64,000 nt of DNA from Lactonifactor longoviformis DSM 17459 (GTDB lineage Bacteria; Bacillota; Clostridia; Lachnospirales; Lachnospiraceae), in assembly GCF_900129135.1 (NCBI RefSeq), contig NZ_FQVI01000009.1:62001-126000 (forward strand), written 5' to 3'. How positions within the stretch are numbered: the stretch's first letter is position 1; the number at the start of each line of letters is the position of its first letter. Both the position numbers and the translations under genes were made by a program. Below are positions 18,331 through 26,179 of this stretch, one piece after another. The notes below the pieces were generated by a model that saw nothing but the letters and a program-made list of their open reading frames with translations, ran no database searches and was not told the DNA's origin.

Positions 18331-18906
18331 ATGGACCAAAACAAAATTGGAAAGTTTATTGCTGTACGCAGAAAAGAACAGGATATGACACAAATGCAGT
18401 TTGCCGAAAAGCTCGGCGTGACAAATAAAGCAGTTTCTAAATGGGAAACGGGTAAATGCCTGCCAGACGCGGCCTTATTTGAGGATATCTGCATTTTACT
18501 CCAAATATCATTAAGCGAGTTGTTTGCCGGAGAAAAAACTGCACCTGCATACAATGAAAAGAAAACGGAAGAGTCCCTTACAAGCTTCGCTTCTGAAGTT
18601 CAAAAAAAAGATTACAGGATTACCTTCCTAAAATATTTTACACTCGGTATTACACTTATAACTTTGTCTGTAAATATAAGTGTGGGAGGTATACATTTTG
18701 AAGGTAATCCTGTACTTTCTAATTTATTGTTAACAATTGTAATGCTTGCATCCTGGGGCACATTATCCTATTTCACTCAAAAAGAATTACTTATGCAGAA
18801 ACTTGCTTACGTGGCCAATGCCATTTTGTTCATGTCGTCGATAGCTGCATTCGCCTTGCTTTTCTGGGATGCTGATTCCCAAATAGTTTTGTGGATAGGA
18901 TTTTAG
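18331..18906 (+). CDS. XRE-family HTH protein with C-terminal membrane helices
   Basis: A 191-residue protein. Residues ~6-62 form a Cro/CI-type helix-turn-helix (IGKFIAVRRKEQDMTQMQFA, then KLGVTNKAVSKWETGK). After a charged linker come about three hydrophobic segments (YFTLGITLITLSVNISVG, LLLTIVMLASWGTLSYF, NAILFMSSIAAFALLFW). Membrane-anchored XRE proteins of this build are common in Firmicutes, but the target and signal are unknown. The start has a strong GAAAGGAGAAGAAT site. It is a lone plus-strand gene. Confidence 0.82.
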   Translation: MDQNKIGKFIAVRRKEQDMTQMQFAEKLGVTNKAVSKWETGKCLPDAALFEDICILLQISLSELFAGEKTAPAYNEKKTEESLTSFASEVQKKDYRITFLKYFTLGITLITLSVNISVGGIHFEGNPVLSNLLLTIVMLASWGTLSYFTQKELLMQKLAYVANAILFMSSIAAFALLFWDADSQIVLWIGF

Positions 18907-18972
18907 CAGCCTGTTCATTTATGCCGTATTGTCAGGGAAAATCGTACTGCCTTTATTTAAGTAAATAATTAC

Positions 18973-19002
18973 GCATGACGGCAAAATAAAAGCCGTCGTG
19001 TG
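18973..19002. terminator. Hairpin between convergent genes
   Basis: GCATGACGGC (18973-18982) pairs with GCCGTCGTGT (18992-19001) around an A-rich loop. It lies between the XRE gene and the convergent DUF4203 gene, so a shared terminator is plausible, although no good T-run follows on either strand. Confidence 0.4.
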
Positions 19003-19046
19003 CCCTGCCGCACATAACAACAGAGTGATTCATCGTTTACAATGGC

Positions 19047-20039
19047 TTATTTTTCATCTTGATCCTCATAAATCTTCTGTACATCTTTTGAAATCATCTT
19101 TGCAATCTCGTCCATATCCAGAGGATTCTCATACCCCTCCCGAGTTCTTTTCTGACTACTCTCAGGGAAATTGGACTCTTCCAAATTCTCTGCTTCCGGT
19201 TCCTGATTTAACTTATTTCTGTTTGATGACTGCGGCCTCTCAGAATTGGTTCCGCTTTTTTTCTTTGTGCTCCCTGTCCCCCTGCTCTGCCGGCTGGAGG
19301 AAGTCTGAACATTCTCCGTGGTATCCGTCATTACTCGTTTCTTCTTTTTTTTCTTCCTGCGGGAAGGCAGGTAATCCCTTAAGCTCTTCTTTCTTCTCCG
19401 GCTGCGCCCCCGGCTTTTGCCGTCTCTGTGAAACAGAGACTGGGAATCTTTTTCAAATTCCTCTTTTCCTCTCTTCGTCCCAAGCTGGTATTGAAACAGG
19501 ATCCCCAAAGCTGCAAGGATCAGCCCCACCAGTACAGCAAGAAAACCAGCACCCCGGCCAGTCATTGTAAATAAGAGCCTGGAGGCTCCAAAGCCTCCGC
19601 AGATTCCTGTTGTCAGAATCACAATGATTCTCTCGTACTGGAGTGCAAGAACGCCTATCACTACCCCTGCCACGATGCAAATTCCTCTGGCCATAGAGGT
19701 ATCGGCTGCAAAAAGCTGTCCAAGCATCCAATAGGTAAGCCCCCCGCACAAGACAAAGAGTCCCAGACGATAGATTTGGAATGCAAATACCGCCAGAAGA
19801 ATCGCTCCGCCTGCAGCAGCGGCAGCGGACAGTTTCACATCCTTTAAAAAGTAATATCCTGCAGCGCCTCCTGCGGCAGCACCCGCCAGCGCACCTACCA
19901 GGGTAATCCATACCTTTCTTAATTTATACCCGAAAAAACAGTTCAAAAGTGCGAATACAATTCCTACTGTCATCAGTATACTGCTGTACTTATCGGTCAA
20001 TCCCCCCAGATCTCCCAGATATTTTCCTATGTAGTTCAT
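19047..20039 (-). CDS. DUF4203-like membrane protein with basic, low-complexity C-terminus
   Basis: A 330-residue protein. The first ~210 residues hold seven or eight hydrophobic segments, including the Gly/Ala-rich LVGALAGAAAGGAAGYYFLK that recalls DUF4203/TMEM198-like proteins. The remaining ~120 residues are hydrophilic: an Arg/Lys-rich stretch (SRGRSRRRKKSLRDYLPSRR), then Ser/Thr/Asn-rich sequence and an acidic end. The basic tail probably lies in the cytoplasm. Function is unknown and no neighbour suggests one. The family call is tentative. Confidence 0.68.
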   Translation of the reverse strand: MNYIGKYLGDLGGLTDKYSSILMTVGIVFALLNCFFGYKLRKVWITLVGALAGAAAGGAAGYYFLKDVKLSAAAAAGGAILLAVFAFQIYRLGLFVLCGGLTYWMLGQLFAADTSMARGICIVAGVVIGVLALQYERIIVILTTGICGGFGASRLLFTMTGRGAGFLAVLVGLILAALGILFQYQLGTKRGKEEFEKDSQSLFHRDGKSRGRSRRRKKSLRDYLPSRRKKKKKKRVMTDTTENVQTSSSRQSRGTGSTKKKSGTNSERPQSSNRNKLNQEPEAENLEESNFPESSQKRTREGYENPLDMDEIAKMISKDVQKIYEDQDEK

Positions 20040-20218
20040 GATTTCCTCCCTTCGTACAGTGCCTGTGCACTTTCAGCCGATACTGCTCCCCTGTTTCTGC
20101 ACCGGCATTATTTATACTCCTGCAAATGGTTCCCATCTGCTTCTGTCTTCTGCGCAAAAACAGAAGCAAAGGTTCCATTTATTCAACAGTTTACCCCATA
20201 AGGAGAAAAATTTCAATC

Positions 20219-22327
20219 TTAATAGTATTCCTGGATATCGTTATTCCATTTTGGAAAAAGGTTTTTTAAGGGTTCCGCCTCCAGTTCTCTGCCGCATACG
20301 ATTGCGCCCCGGGTCAGTAACTCTTCAAAAGAGGAAGCTCCCAGCAGCAGCTGTGTAAAGCTTTCAATTCCCATCCTGTAATCCCACTGAGCTTCCTCCC
20401 CAAGCCTCTGAGACTCCTTTTTTCCATCCGTCTCCCAAAGCCTGAACACGTCATTATTCCACTCCAGAAGCTCATCCTCAATGCGGATGGTCACAGGTTC
20501 TTTCATGGTAAGCACTGCAAACTCTCTCCATGCCTGTATGACATCCACAACTCTGGCCATCAGAAAGGGTTGTAAAGTGCATACACTTCTGCCGGGATTG
20601 AGATAACAAAATGTTGTGTCCCCGTTTTCTGCCGCCCATTCTGCCTTAACAATATGCGAGCGGTGTCCGTAGATGAAGTCCAAACACTCCCGTTTAGCCT
20701 CTTCGCCTGTGTATATCATCTCATGGATACGCATCACCGTACCCTCTATGGAGTATACCATATATGCCTGAGGAATCTCCTTCACAGAAAGAATATAGCA
20801 GACTGCATTCTCCACTTCCCAGCCCTCCATTAGAAGCTCCCACTGTTCCCCCCCTCTTAGAATGCCGCCGTTTCTCCTGGTCTGATAGGAGAGATAAATG
20901 TTCTGCATCACCTGAACTGCCTCATTCATCCGTACCCGGCGAAAAGTCCCGCGTTCCTGTTCTGCTCCTCGGAGTTGAGGCTTTCTGGCATAGTTTAAAT
21001 CCCAAGGGTCTAACACATAGTTTTGTTTGAAATAGCAGAAAGTCCACTGCAGTGGAAGATAGAAATCCGGCGAGAATGGCATCAGAAGACCGATAGACCG
21101 CTTCTCTCTGCGCATTTCTCCCAGACTGTACTTCAGAAGTTTTCTTCCCACTCCGCTTCTGCGGTATTCCGGGGCAGTATCCAGCCCCACCACATAGGAG
21201 GCCCTCATTTTTTTCCCTCTTACTAGGAGTTCGTAGGGAATCATCTGCACACTGGCGGTCAGCTCACCATTAAAAAAGGCCCCATAGGTTCTCTCTGTCC
21301 TGTAATATCTGCTGAAATACCATTCAGTAAATTCTCTGGTATCCGTAAAACAGTATTCCCACAGGCGCTTCACCTTCTCCTTATCTTCTTCCGCTGCTCT
21401 ATGACAGTAAAGTGTATCCTTCTCCTGGTACTCCGCCCTCCATTTCCTGGCGAACGCAGCAGGATAAAAAGAAAGCTTCGCCTTTCTCAGCCCTTCATCT
21501 CCCATATCCTCTTCCCGGTTAACATATGGGATATCCGGCCATTCATGAAGGAGATACTCTTGGTGAATCACCCCGTACAAACCAGGTATCTCTACGTTTG
21601 CTTTCTCTATATGAATCAGGACTGTGTCCTTATTCAGCTGCTCTCCTATGGTAAATGCCTCAATTTTTCCGTTTACCCTCATAGCGCCGCCTGTACATTT
21701 TAACTGCTCCCAACAGGAAAATGCCTCATAAATAGCCTTTTTTTCACAATACAGCTCTCTGTCAAAATCACTCTTGCACTGCCGGTAATAGCACCAGCGC
21801 TCCAAAAATTCCTTCACTTCCGGAATGTTCCCGACAGTAATTTTCTCATACCCATAATCCGAATATCGCTTTTTAAACTGATTGATGTGATTGCGCTTTC
21901 CATGATATTTCTTTCCTTTTAAAAGTCTGAGATCATTCCCCCGGTAGATGTAATCAAATATTTCTCTCTCCTCCTCCAGCCAGAACCATCCGGGGACCTC
22001 TTTCTTCAGTGCTTCAGCCGCCGTATCCGGAATGGCCCGGATTACAAATGGCATCCCTTTCTCCTGAAAATATGCTTTCAGAAGTTCCATTACTTTTTTC
22101 AAATCACCATCGTGATAATTGCCGAACGGGGGCAGAATCCAGCTTTTTCCTCTGACCGTAGTCAGAATCACCAGATATCCCTCCACAATCGCCCACTGGA
22201 CGTGGTAACATTTTCTCCATATAAATAAATTTGTAAAACTGCATTCTGAATTATTTGCCTGAAGTCTCTCAAAATAGCTGCTTATCATATCCTGATCCTC
22301 CAGGGTGAGATCCCGAAATGTAACCAT
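20219..22327 (-). CDS. DUF2156 domain fused to an Eis-like GNAT acetyltransferase
   Basis: A 702-residue two-part protein. Residues ~1-300 match the DUF2156 / phosphatidylglycerol lysyltransferase C-terminal-like family (NNSECSFTNLFIWRKCYHVQ; KYHGKRNHINQFKKRY; a late MGDEGLRKAKLSFYPAAFAR). Residues ~310-700 match Eis-type GNAT proteins: VVGLDTAPEYRRSGVGRKLL (acetyl-CoA loop), then an SCP2-like C-terminus ending in the family's aromatic/acidic tail. The ATG at 22327 follows TTGGAGGAAATT; the earlier start at 22345 is less good. These two units are more often separate proteins. Acceptor substrates are unknown. Confidence 0.8.
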   Translation of the reverse strand: MVTFRDLTLEDQDMISSYFERLQANNSECSFTNLFIWRKCYHVQWAIVEGYLVILTTVRGKSWILPPFGNYHDGDLKKVMELLKAYFQEKGMPFVIRAIPDTAAEALKKEVPGWFWLEEEREIFDYIYRGNDLRLLKGKKYHGKRNHINQFKKRYSDYGYEKITVGNIPEVKEFLERWCYYRQCKSDFDRELYCEKKAIYEAFSCWEQLKCTGGAMRVNGKIEAFTIGEQLNKDTVLIHIEKANVEIPGLYGVIHQEYLLHEWPDIPYVNREEDMGDEGLRKAKLSFYPAAFARKWRAEYQEKDTLYCHRAAEEDKEKVKRLWEYCFTDTREFTEWYFSRYYRTERTYGAFFNGELTASVQMIPYELLVRGKKMRASYVVGLDTAPEYRRSGVGRKLLKYSLGEMRREKRSIGLLMPFSPDFYLPLQWTFCYFKQNYVLDPWDLNYARKPQLRGAEQERGTFRRVRMNEAVQVMQNIYLSYQTRRNGGILRGGEQWELLMEGWEVENAVCYILSVKEIPQAYMVYSIEGTVMRIHEMIYTGEEAKRECLDFIYGHRSHIVKAEWAAENGDTTFCYLNPGRSVCTLQPFLMARVVDVIQAWREFAVLTMKEPVTIRIEDELLEWNNDVFRLWETDGKKESQRLGEEAQWDYRMGIESFTQLLLGASSFEELLTRGAIVCGRELEAEPLKNLFPKWNNDIQEYY

Positions 22328-22393
22328 AATTTCCTCCAATCCCAAGTATGTTCTACTTAACAGCTTAACCAGATTAAATTTTCCTTATACCAT

Positions 22394-22437
22394 AAGAAAA
22401 AGAACTTCCTGCAAGCATCACAGAAGTTCTTTTTCTT
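22394..22437. terminator. Bidirectional terminator-like hairpin
   Basis: AAGAAAAAGAACTTC (22394-22408) and GAAGTTCTTTTTCTT (22423-22437) are perfect 15-bp complements around a 14-nt loop. The stem itself supplies T-runs on both strands. It lies just downstream of the ABC exporter genes on the minus strand. Confidence 0.75.
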
Positions 22438-22447
22438 TTTCCATATT

Positions 22448-24235
22448 CTATATCTGTTTTCCCGCAAACTGGGAATTGTAAAGCTGTTCGTAAAACCCAT
22501 GTGCTGCCAAAAGAGACGCATGTGTTCCCTGTTCAACAATATTTCCGTCCTTGATCACAAGAATCATATCTGCATTTTTAATGGTAGACAGCCGGTGGGC
22601 AATTACAAAGCTGGTTCTTCCCACCATAAGCCTCTGCATGGCATCCTGCAGTATCCGCTCGATTCTGGTGTCAACCGATGAAGTAGCCTCATCCAGAATC
22701 AGAATATCCGGATCCTTTAAGATAGCCCTGGCAATGGTAAGCAGCTGCTTTTCCCCCTGAGAGATGTTACTTCCTTCCTCGTCGATTACCATATCATATC
22801 CTCCCGGAAGAGTACGTATAAAGTGATGGATATTAGCCGCCTTTGCCGCATCGATCACCTCATCTTTTCTGGCATCCAGCCGCCCATAACGAATATTGTC
22901 AAATATGCTTCCGGAAAACAGCCAGGTATCCTGCAGAACCATTCCGAATATATTCCTCAGATCCCTCCGCTTCATATCTCTGATATCAACCCCGTCAATT
23001 CGTATGCTGCCTTTATTCACATCATAAAAACGCATCAAAAGATTAATCAATGTGGTTTTTCCCGCTCCCGTGGGCCCTACAATTGCAACCATCTGCCCTT
23101 TTTTGACCTCAATGGTAAAGTCCTGGATCACCGGGCGTTCCCTGTATCCAAAGGAGACATGGTCAAAGGTAACATTTCCCTCCGCCTTTTTCAAAATCAC
23201 AGGCGGATCGGCCTCCTTCACCTCTTCCTCTTCCCTGAGGATCCCGAATACCCTGTCCATGGCCGCAAAGGCTGCCTGAATCTGTGCAGACAGCTGGGAA
23301 ACTTGAGACAGAGGATCGTTGATCTGCCATACATACCGGATAAAGGCCTGGAGATTCCCTATGGTAATCACGCCCCTTAACGCAAACAGTGCTCCGGTTA
23401 CAGCTATCGCGCCTATGGTCAGATAAGTAACCAATGAGATTAGAGGAGAAAGCATGGAGGAAAGGAACTGGGCGGAAAAAGCATGTTTCCGCAGTCTGTC
23501 GTTGATCTCCTCGAATTCCTTTACAGAGTCTGCCTGACGGTTAAACAACAGAATTTCCCGAAATCCGGTATACATCTCAGTAATAGCACCGTTCAGCTCT
23601 CCCATGGAATTCTGCTGGGCATTAAACTGCTTCTGACTCTTTTTTATAATAAATCTGGTAATCAGAAGACTAAGAGGAATAATAACCAGAGCCATGCACG
23701 CCATCACAGGCTGTATCGTAAACATCATAACAATCGCCAAAATCAAAGTGAGGATCCCGTTGATGATCTGCATGAAGCTCTGCTGCAGTGCATTGGATAT
23801 GGTGTCAATATCATTGGTAATTCGGCTCAGTACGTCCCCAAAGCTGTTGGAATCAAAATATCGAACCGGAAGTCTTCTCACTTTATCCTGCACCGCATTT
23901 CTCATATCGTGCATAGCATTTTGTATGGAATTCGTCAGCATAATGGCGCTGGCTGCCTGAGCAAGCGTTTTTACCAGATAAATCACAGCCAGCACGGTCA
24001 GGATATGCAGTACGGTTTTAAAATGGACGCCGGCTCCCGGCAGTTTCTTCATAAGATCCGAGGCATCCTTTGCCAGCTGGGTTGTAATCATACCCTCTAT
24101 TCTCGGGGCTGTAGTCATGGCTGCAATGGAGATGATTCCCATGAGCACAGCTCCCCAGAACCCCCACTTATATGGGGCGATAAAAGGACTCAGCTGGGCG
24201 ATATTCTCTTTTAATTTCTGTAGCCTTTTATGCAT
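22448..24235 (-). CDS. ABC exporter half-transporter (subunit 2)
   Basis: A 595-residue fused membrane/ATPase protein of the multidrug/lipid exporter type. The first ~330 residues carry six membrane helices. The ATPase domain has Walker A GPTGAGKTT, signature NISQGEKQLL and Walker B ILILDEATSSVD followed by the H-loop (VIAHRLSTIKNAD). The ATG at 24235 overlaps the upstream gene's stop by 8 nt (ATGCATAA) and is spaced 9 nt from AGGAGG. It has the canonical catalytic Glu, whereas its partner has Asp-Ser in that position, suggesting a heterodimer with one consensus ATP site. Confidence 0.9.
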   Translation of the reverse strand: MHKRLQKLKENIAQLSPFIAPYKWGFWGAVLMGIISIAAMTTAPRIEGMITTQLAKDASDLMKKLPGAGVHFKTVLHILTVLAVIYLVKTLAQAASAIMLTNSIQNAMHDMRNAVQDKVRRLPVRYFDSNSFGDVLSRITNDIDTISNALQQSFMQIINGILTLILAIVMMFTIQPVMACMALVIIPLSLLITRFIIKKSQKQFNAQQNSMGELNGAITEMYTGFREILLFNRQADSVKEFEEINDRLRKHAFSAQFLSSMLSPLISLVTYLTIGAIAVTGALFALRGVITIGNLQAFIRYVWQINDPLSQVSQLSAQIQAAFAAMDRVFGILREEEEVKEADPPVILKKAEGNVTFDHVSFGYRERPVIQDFTIEVKKGQMVAIVGPTGAGKTTLINLLMRFYDVNKGSIRIDGVDIRDMKRRDLRNIFGMVLQDTWLFSGSIFDNIRYGRLDARKDEVIDAAKAANIHHFIRTLPGGYDMVIDEEGSNISQGEKQLLTIARAILKDPDILILDEATSSVDTRIERILQDAMQRLMVGRTSFVIAHRLSTIKNADMILVIKDGNIVEQGTHASLLAAHGFYEQLYNSQFAGKQI

Positions 24236-25958
24236 TCGCCAATTCCTCCTCACTCAGCTGGGAAACTGCGATTTCATGATAGATGGAGCAGGATTTCAGC
24301 AATTCTCTGTGGGTTCCCATCCCCACAATCTTTCCTTCGTTGAGCACGACAATCTGATCTGCGTCCATAATGCTGGCAACCCTCTGAGCAACTACCATAA
24401 CAATCGCATTCATTGTCTCCTTCTTCAGTTCTCTTCTCAGGGTCGCATCCGTCTTAAAATCCAAAGCAGAGAAGGAATCGTCAAATATATAAATCTTCGG
24501 ACGCTTTACCAGTGCCCTGGCAATGGAAAGCCTCTGTTTCTGTCCGCCGGAGATATTTGTGGCGCTCTCCGTGATGTTCTCGTCAAAGCCTCCCTTTTCC
24601 ATAATAAAGTCATAGGCCTGGGCAGTTCTTGCCGCCTGTTCCACTTCCTGATCCGTGGCATCTTCTTTGCCGAATCGGATATTGTCGGCTATGGTTCCCC
24701 TGAACAACATGGTTTTCTGAGGAATAAAGCCAATTGCATCCCTCAGCGAAGCCAGATTAAATTCACGGATATCCCTGCCGTTGATCCGGATGCTTCCCCC
24801 GCTGACGTCATACGCTCTTGGAATCAGATTAATTAGCGTGCTCTTACCGGAACCTGTGCTGCCGATAAAGGCGATGGTCTCCCCCTTTTTGGCAGAAAAG
24901 GATATATCCTTCAGAACTGCTTCTTCCCCGTCCGGATAGACAAAGGTAACGTGATCCCAGACCACCTCTTCCACTTCACCCTCCAGAGGGATACCGTCTT
25001 CCTGATTCTTAATGGCTACCTCCTGGTTCATAACCTTTTCAATCCGTTTTGCGCTGACTCTTGCCCTGGGGTACATCATGAATACCAGGCAAAACAGCAT
25101 AACGGAAAACATAGCATGGAACAGATAATCCATAAAAGCCACCAGCTGACCAATCTCCAGCTGACCCGTGTGTATCATATTAGCAGCCACCCAGAAGATT
25201 CCCATCCCAGCTATATTCATCAGGAAAAAGAAAATAGGCTGGGTCAGCGACATGAGCTTAAAGAGCTTCTTCGAATACTTCATATACTGGTTATTCGCCT
25301 CATTAAACCTTTTTTGCTCATAAGGATCATTGTTAAAAGCCCGAATCACCCGGATTCCGCTCAGATTTTCCTTGGATATTCTGTTAATTGCCTCCATGGA
25401 CAGCTGCTGATTCTCACTGAGCGGCTCAGAAATTTTTGCCACCACCAGCACCCCAATGATTATCACCGGAACCGTAGAAATAATGATCAGGGACAGGGGC
25501 AGAGAAGTCCGAAGTACCAGAGTAAAGCTAACGAATATCATCACAGGTGTCATAAGCGCTGTTCTGAAAAGAATATTCATAAACATCTGGATCTGAAACG
25601 CGTCATTGTTCGTCCTTGTAATCAGTGATGCCGCCCCGAATTTTTGGTACTCACTGTTGGAAAATCCCTGAATTTTACGAAACATATCATTCCTGATATC
25701 GCAGGTGATCCCCGTGGAGATAAATGCGCAGCAATATCCCATCAGGATCGTTCCTCCTACTCCCACAATAGATATGATAACAATCACTCCCCCCATCTTT
25801 AAGATATAGGATGGATCATTTGTGGTCACTCCTTTGTCGATCATCTGGGCCACGATAGTGGGAATCCCCAGTTCCACTAAGGCGAAGCCAAAGACCGAGA
25901 GAAGATTCAGCAGAAAGATTTTTTTATAGTTTTTCAGATAGTTTGCTATGAGTCTCAT
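24228..25958 (-). CDS. ABC exporter half-transporter (subunit 1, degenerate catalytic residue)
   Basis: A 576-residue membrane/ATPase protein. Motifs include Walker A GSTGSGKST, signature NISGGQKQRLSIARAL and Walker B KIYIFDDSFSALD, in which Asp replaces the usual catalytic Glu. The H-loop reads MVVAQRVASIM with Gln in place of His. These changes are typical of the degenerate partner in heterodimeric exporters such as BmrC/BmrD or TM287/288. It precedes and overlaps its partner gene. Substrate unknown; the leader at 25983-26047 suggests regulation by attenuation. Confidence 0.9.
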   Translation of the reverse strand: MRLIANYLKNYKKIFLLNLLSVFGFALVELGIPTIVAQMIDKGVTTNDPSYILKMGGVIVIISIVGVGGTILMGYCCAFISTGITCDIRNDMFRKIQGFSNSEYQKFGAASLITRTNNDAFQIQMFMNILFRTALMTPVMIFVSFTLVLRTSLPLSLIIISTVPVIIIGVLVVAKISEPLSENQQLSMEAINRISKENLSGIRVIRAFNNDPYEQKRFNEANNQYMKYSKKLFKLMSLTQPIFFFLMNIAGMGIFWVAANMIHTGQLEIGQLVAFMDYLFHAMFSVMLFCLVFMMYPRARVSAKRIEKVMNQEVAIKNQEDGIPLEGEVEEVVWDHVTFVYPDGEEAVLKDISFSAKKGETIAFIGSTGSGKSTLINLIPRAYDVSGGSIRINGRDIREFNLASLRDAIGFIPQKTMLFRGTIADNIRFGKEDATDQEVEQAARTAQAYDFIMEKGGFDENITESATNISGGQKQRLSIARALVKRPKIYIFDDSFSALDFKTDATLRRELKKETMNAIVMVVAQRVASIMDADQIVVLNEGKIVGMGTHRELLKSCSIYHEIAVSQLSEEELANA

Positions 25959-25982
25959 GTTTCTTCCTCCCTTCTTTTCTCA

Positions 25983-26047
25983 CAGAAACTCTCAAAAGCG
26001 GTCAAAAAAATAGGCACATGGGAAACTGAAAGTTTCTGTCCTGCACC
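25983..26047 (-). promoter_or_regulatory. Possible transcription attenuator before the ABC exporter genes
   Basis: On the minus-strand transcript, GGUGCA (26047-26042) can pair with UGUGCC (26018-26013), enclosing a GAAACU/AGUUUC hairpin (26036-26022), and is followed by U7 (26010-26004): a terminator shape. The competing pairing CAGAAACUUUC (26038-26028) with GAGAGUUUCUG (25993-25983) would disrupt it. It lies between the promoter at 26087-26115 and the ATG at 25958. Confidence 0.45.
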
Positions 26048-26086
26048 CTATTCCATCAGATGAAGCCACTTATGAGTAGTAGTTCT

Positions 26087-26115
26087 ATTATAACGAGTAT
26101 TCCCATTTATTACAA
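26087..26115 (-). promoter_or_regulatory. Sigma-A-like promoter of the ABC exporter genes
   Basis: On the minus strand TTGTAA (26115-26110), a 17-bp spacer and a perfect TATAAT (26092-26087). The expected start near 26080 leaves a leader of about 120 nt. Confidence 0.6.
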
Positions 26116-26133
26116 TCCCTGAAATATAAAAAT

Positions 26134-26171
26134 CCGGTAAAGAAAAGGCGCAAGCCCTCATTCTCTACCGG
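26134..26171 (-). terminator. Terminator of carB
   Basis: CCGGTAAAGAA (26134-26144) pairs with TTCTCTACCGG (26161-26171), with an inner GGC-GCAA-GCC tetraloop hairpin. On the minus strand it is followed by ATTTTTATATTT. It lies just after the carB stop. Confidence 0.75.
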
Positions 26172-26179
26172 AAATCTGT

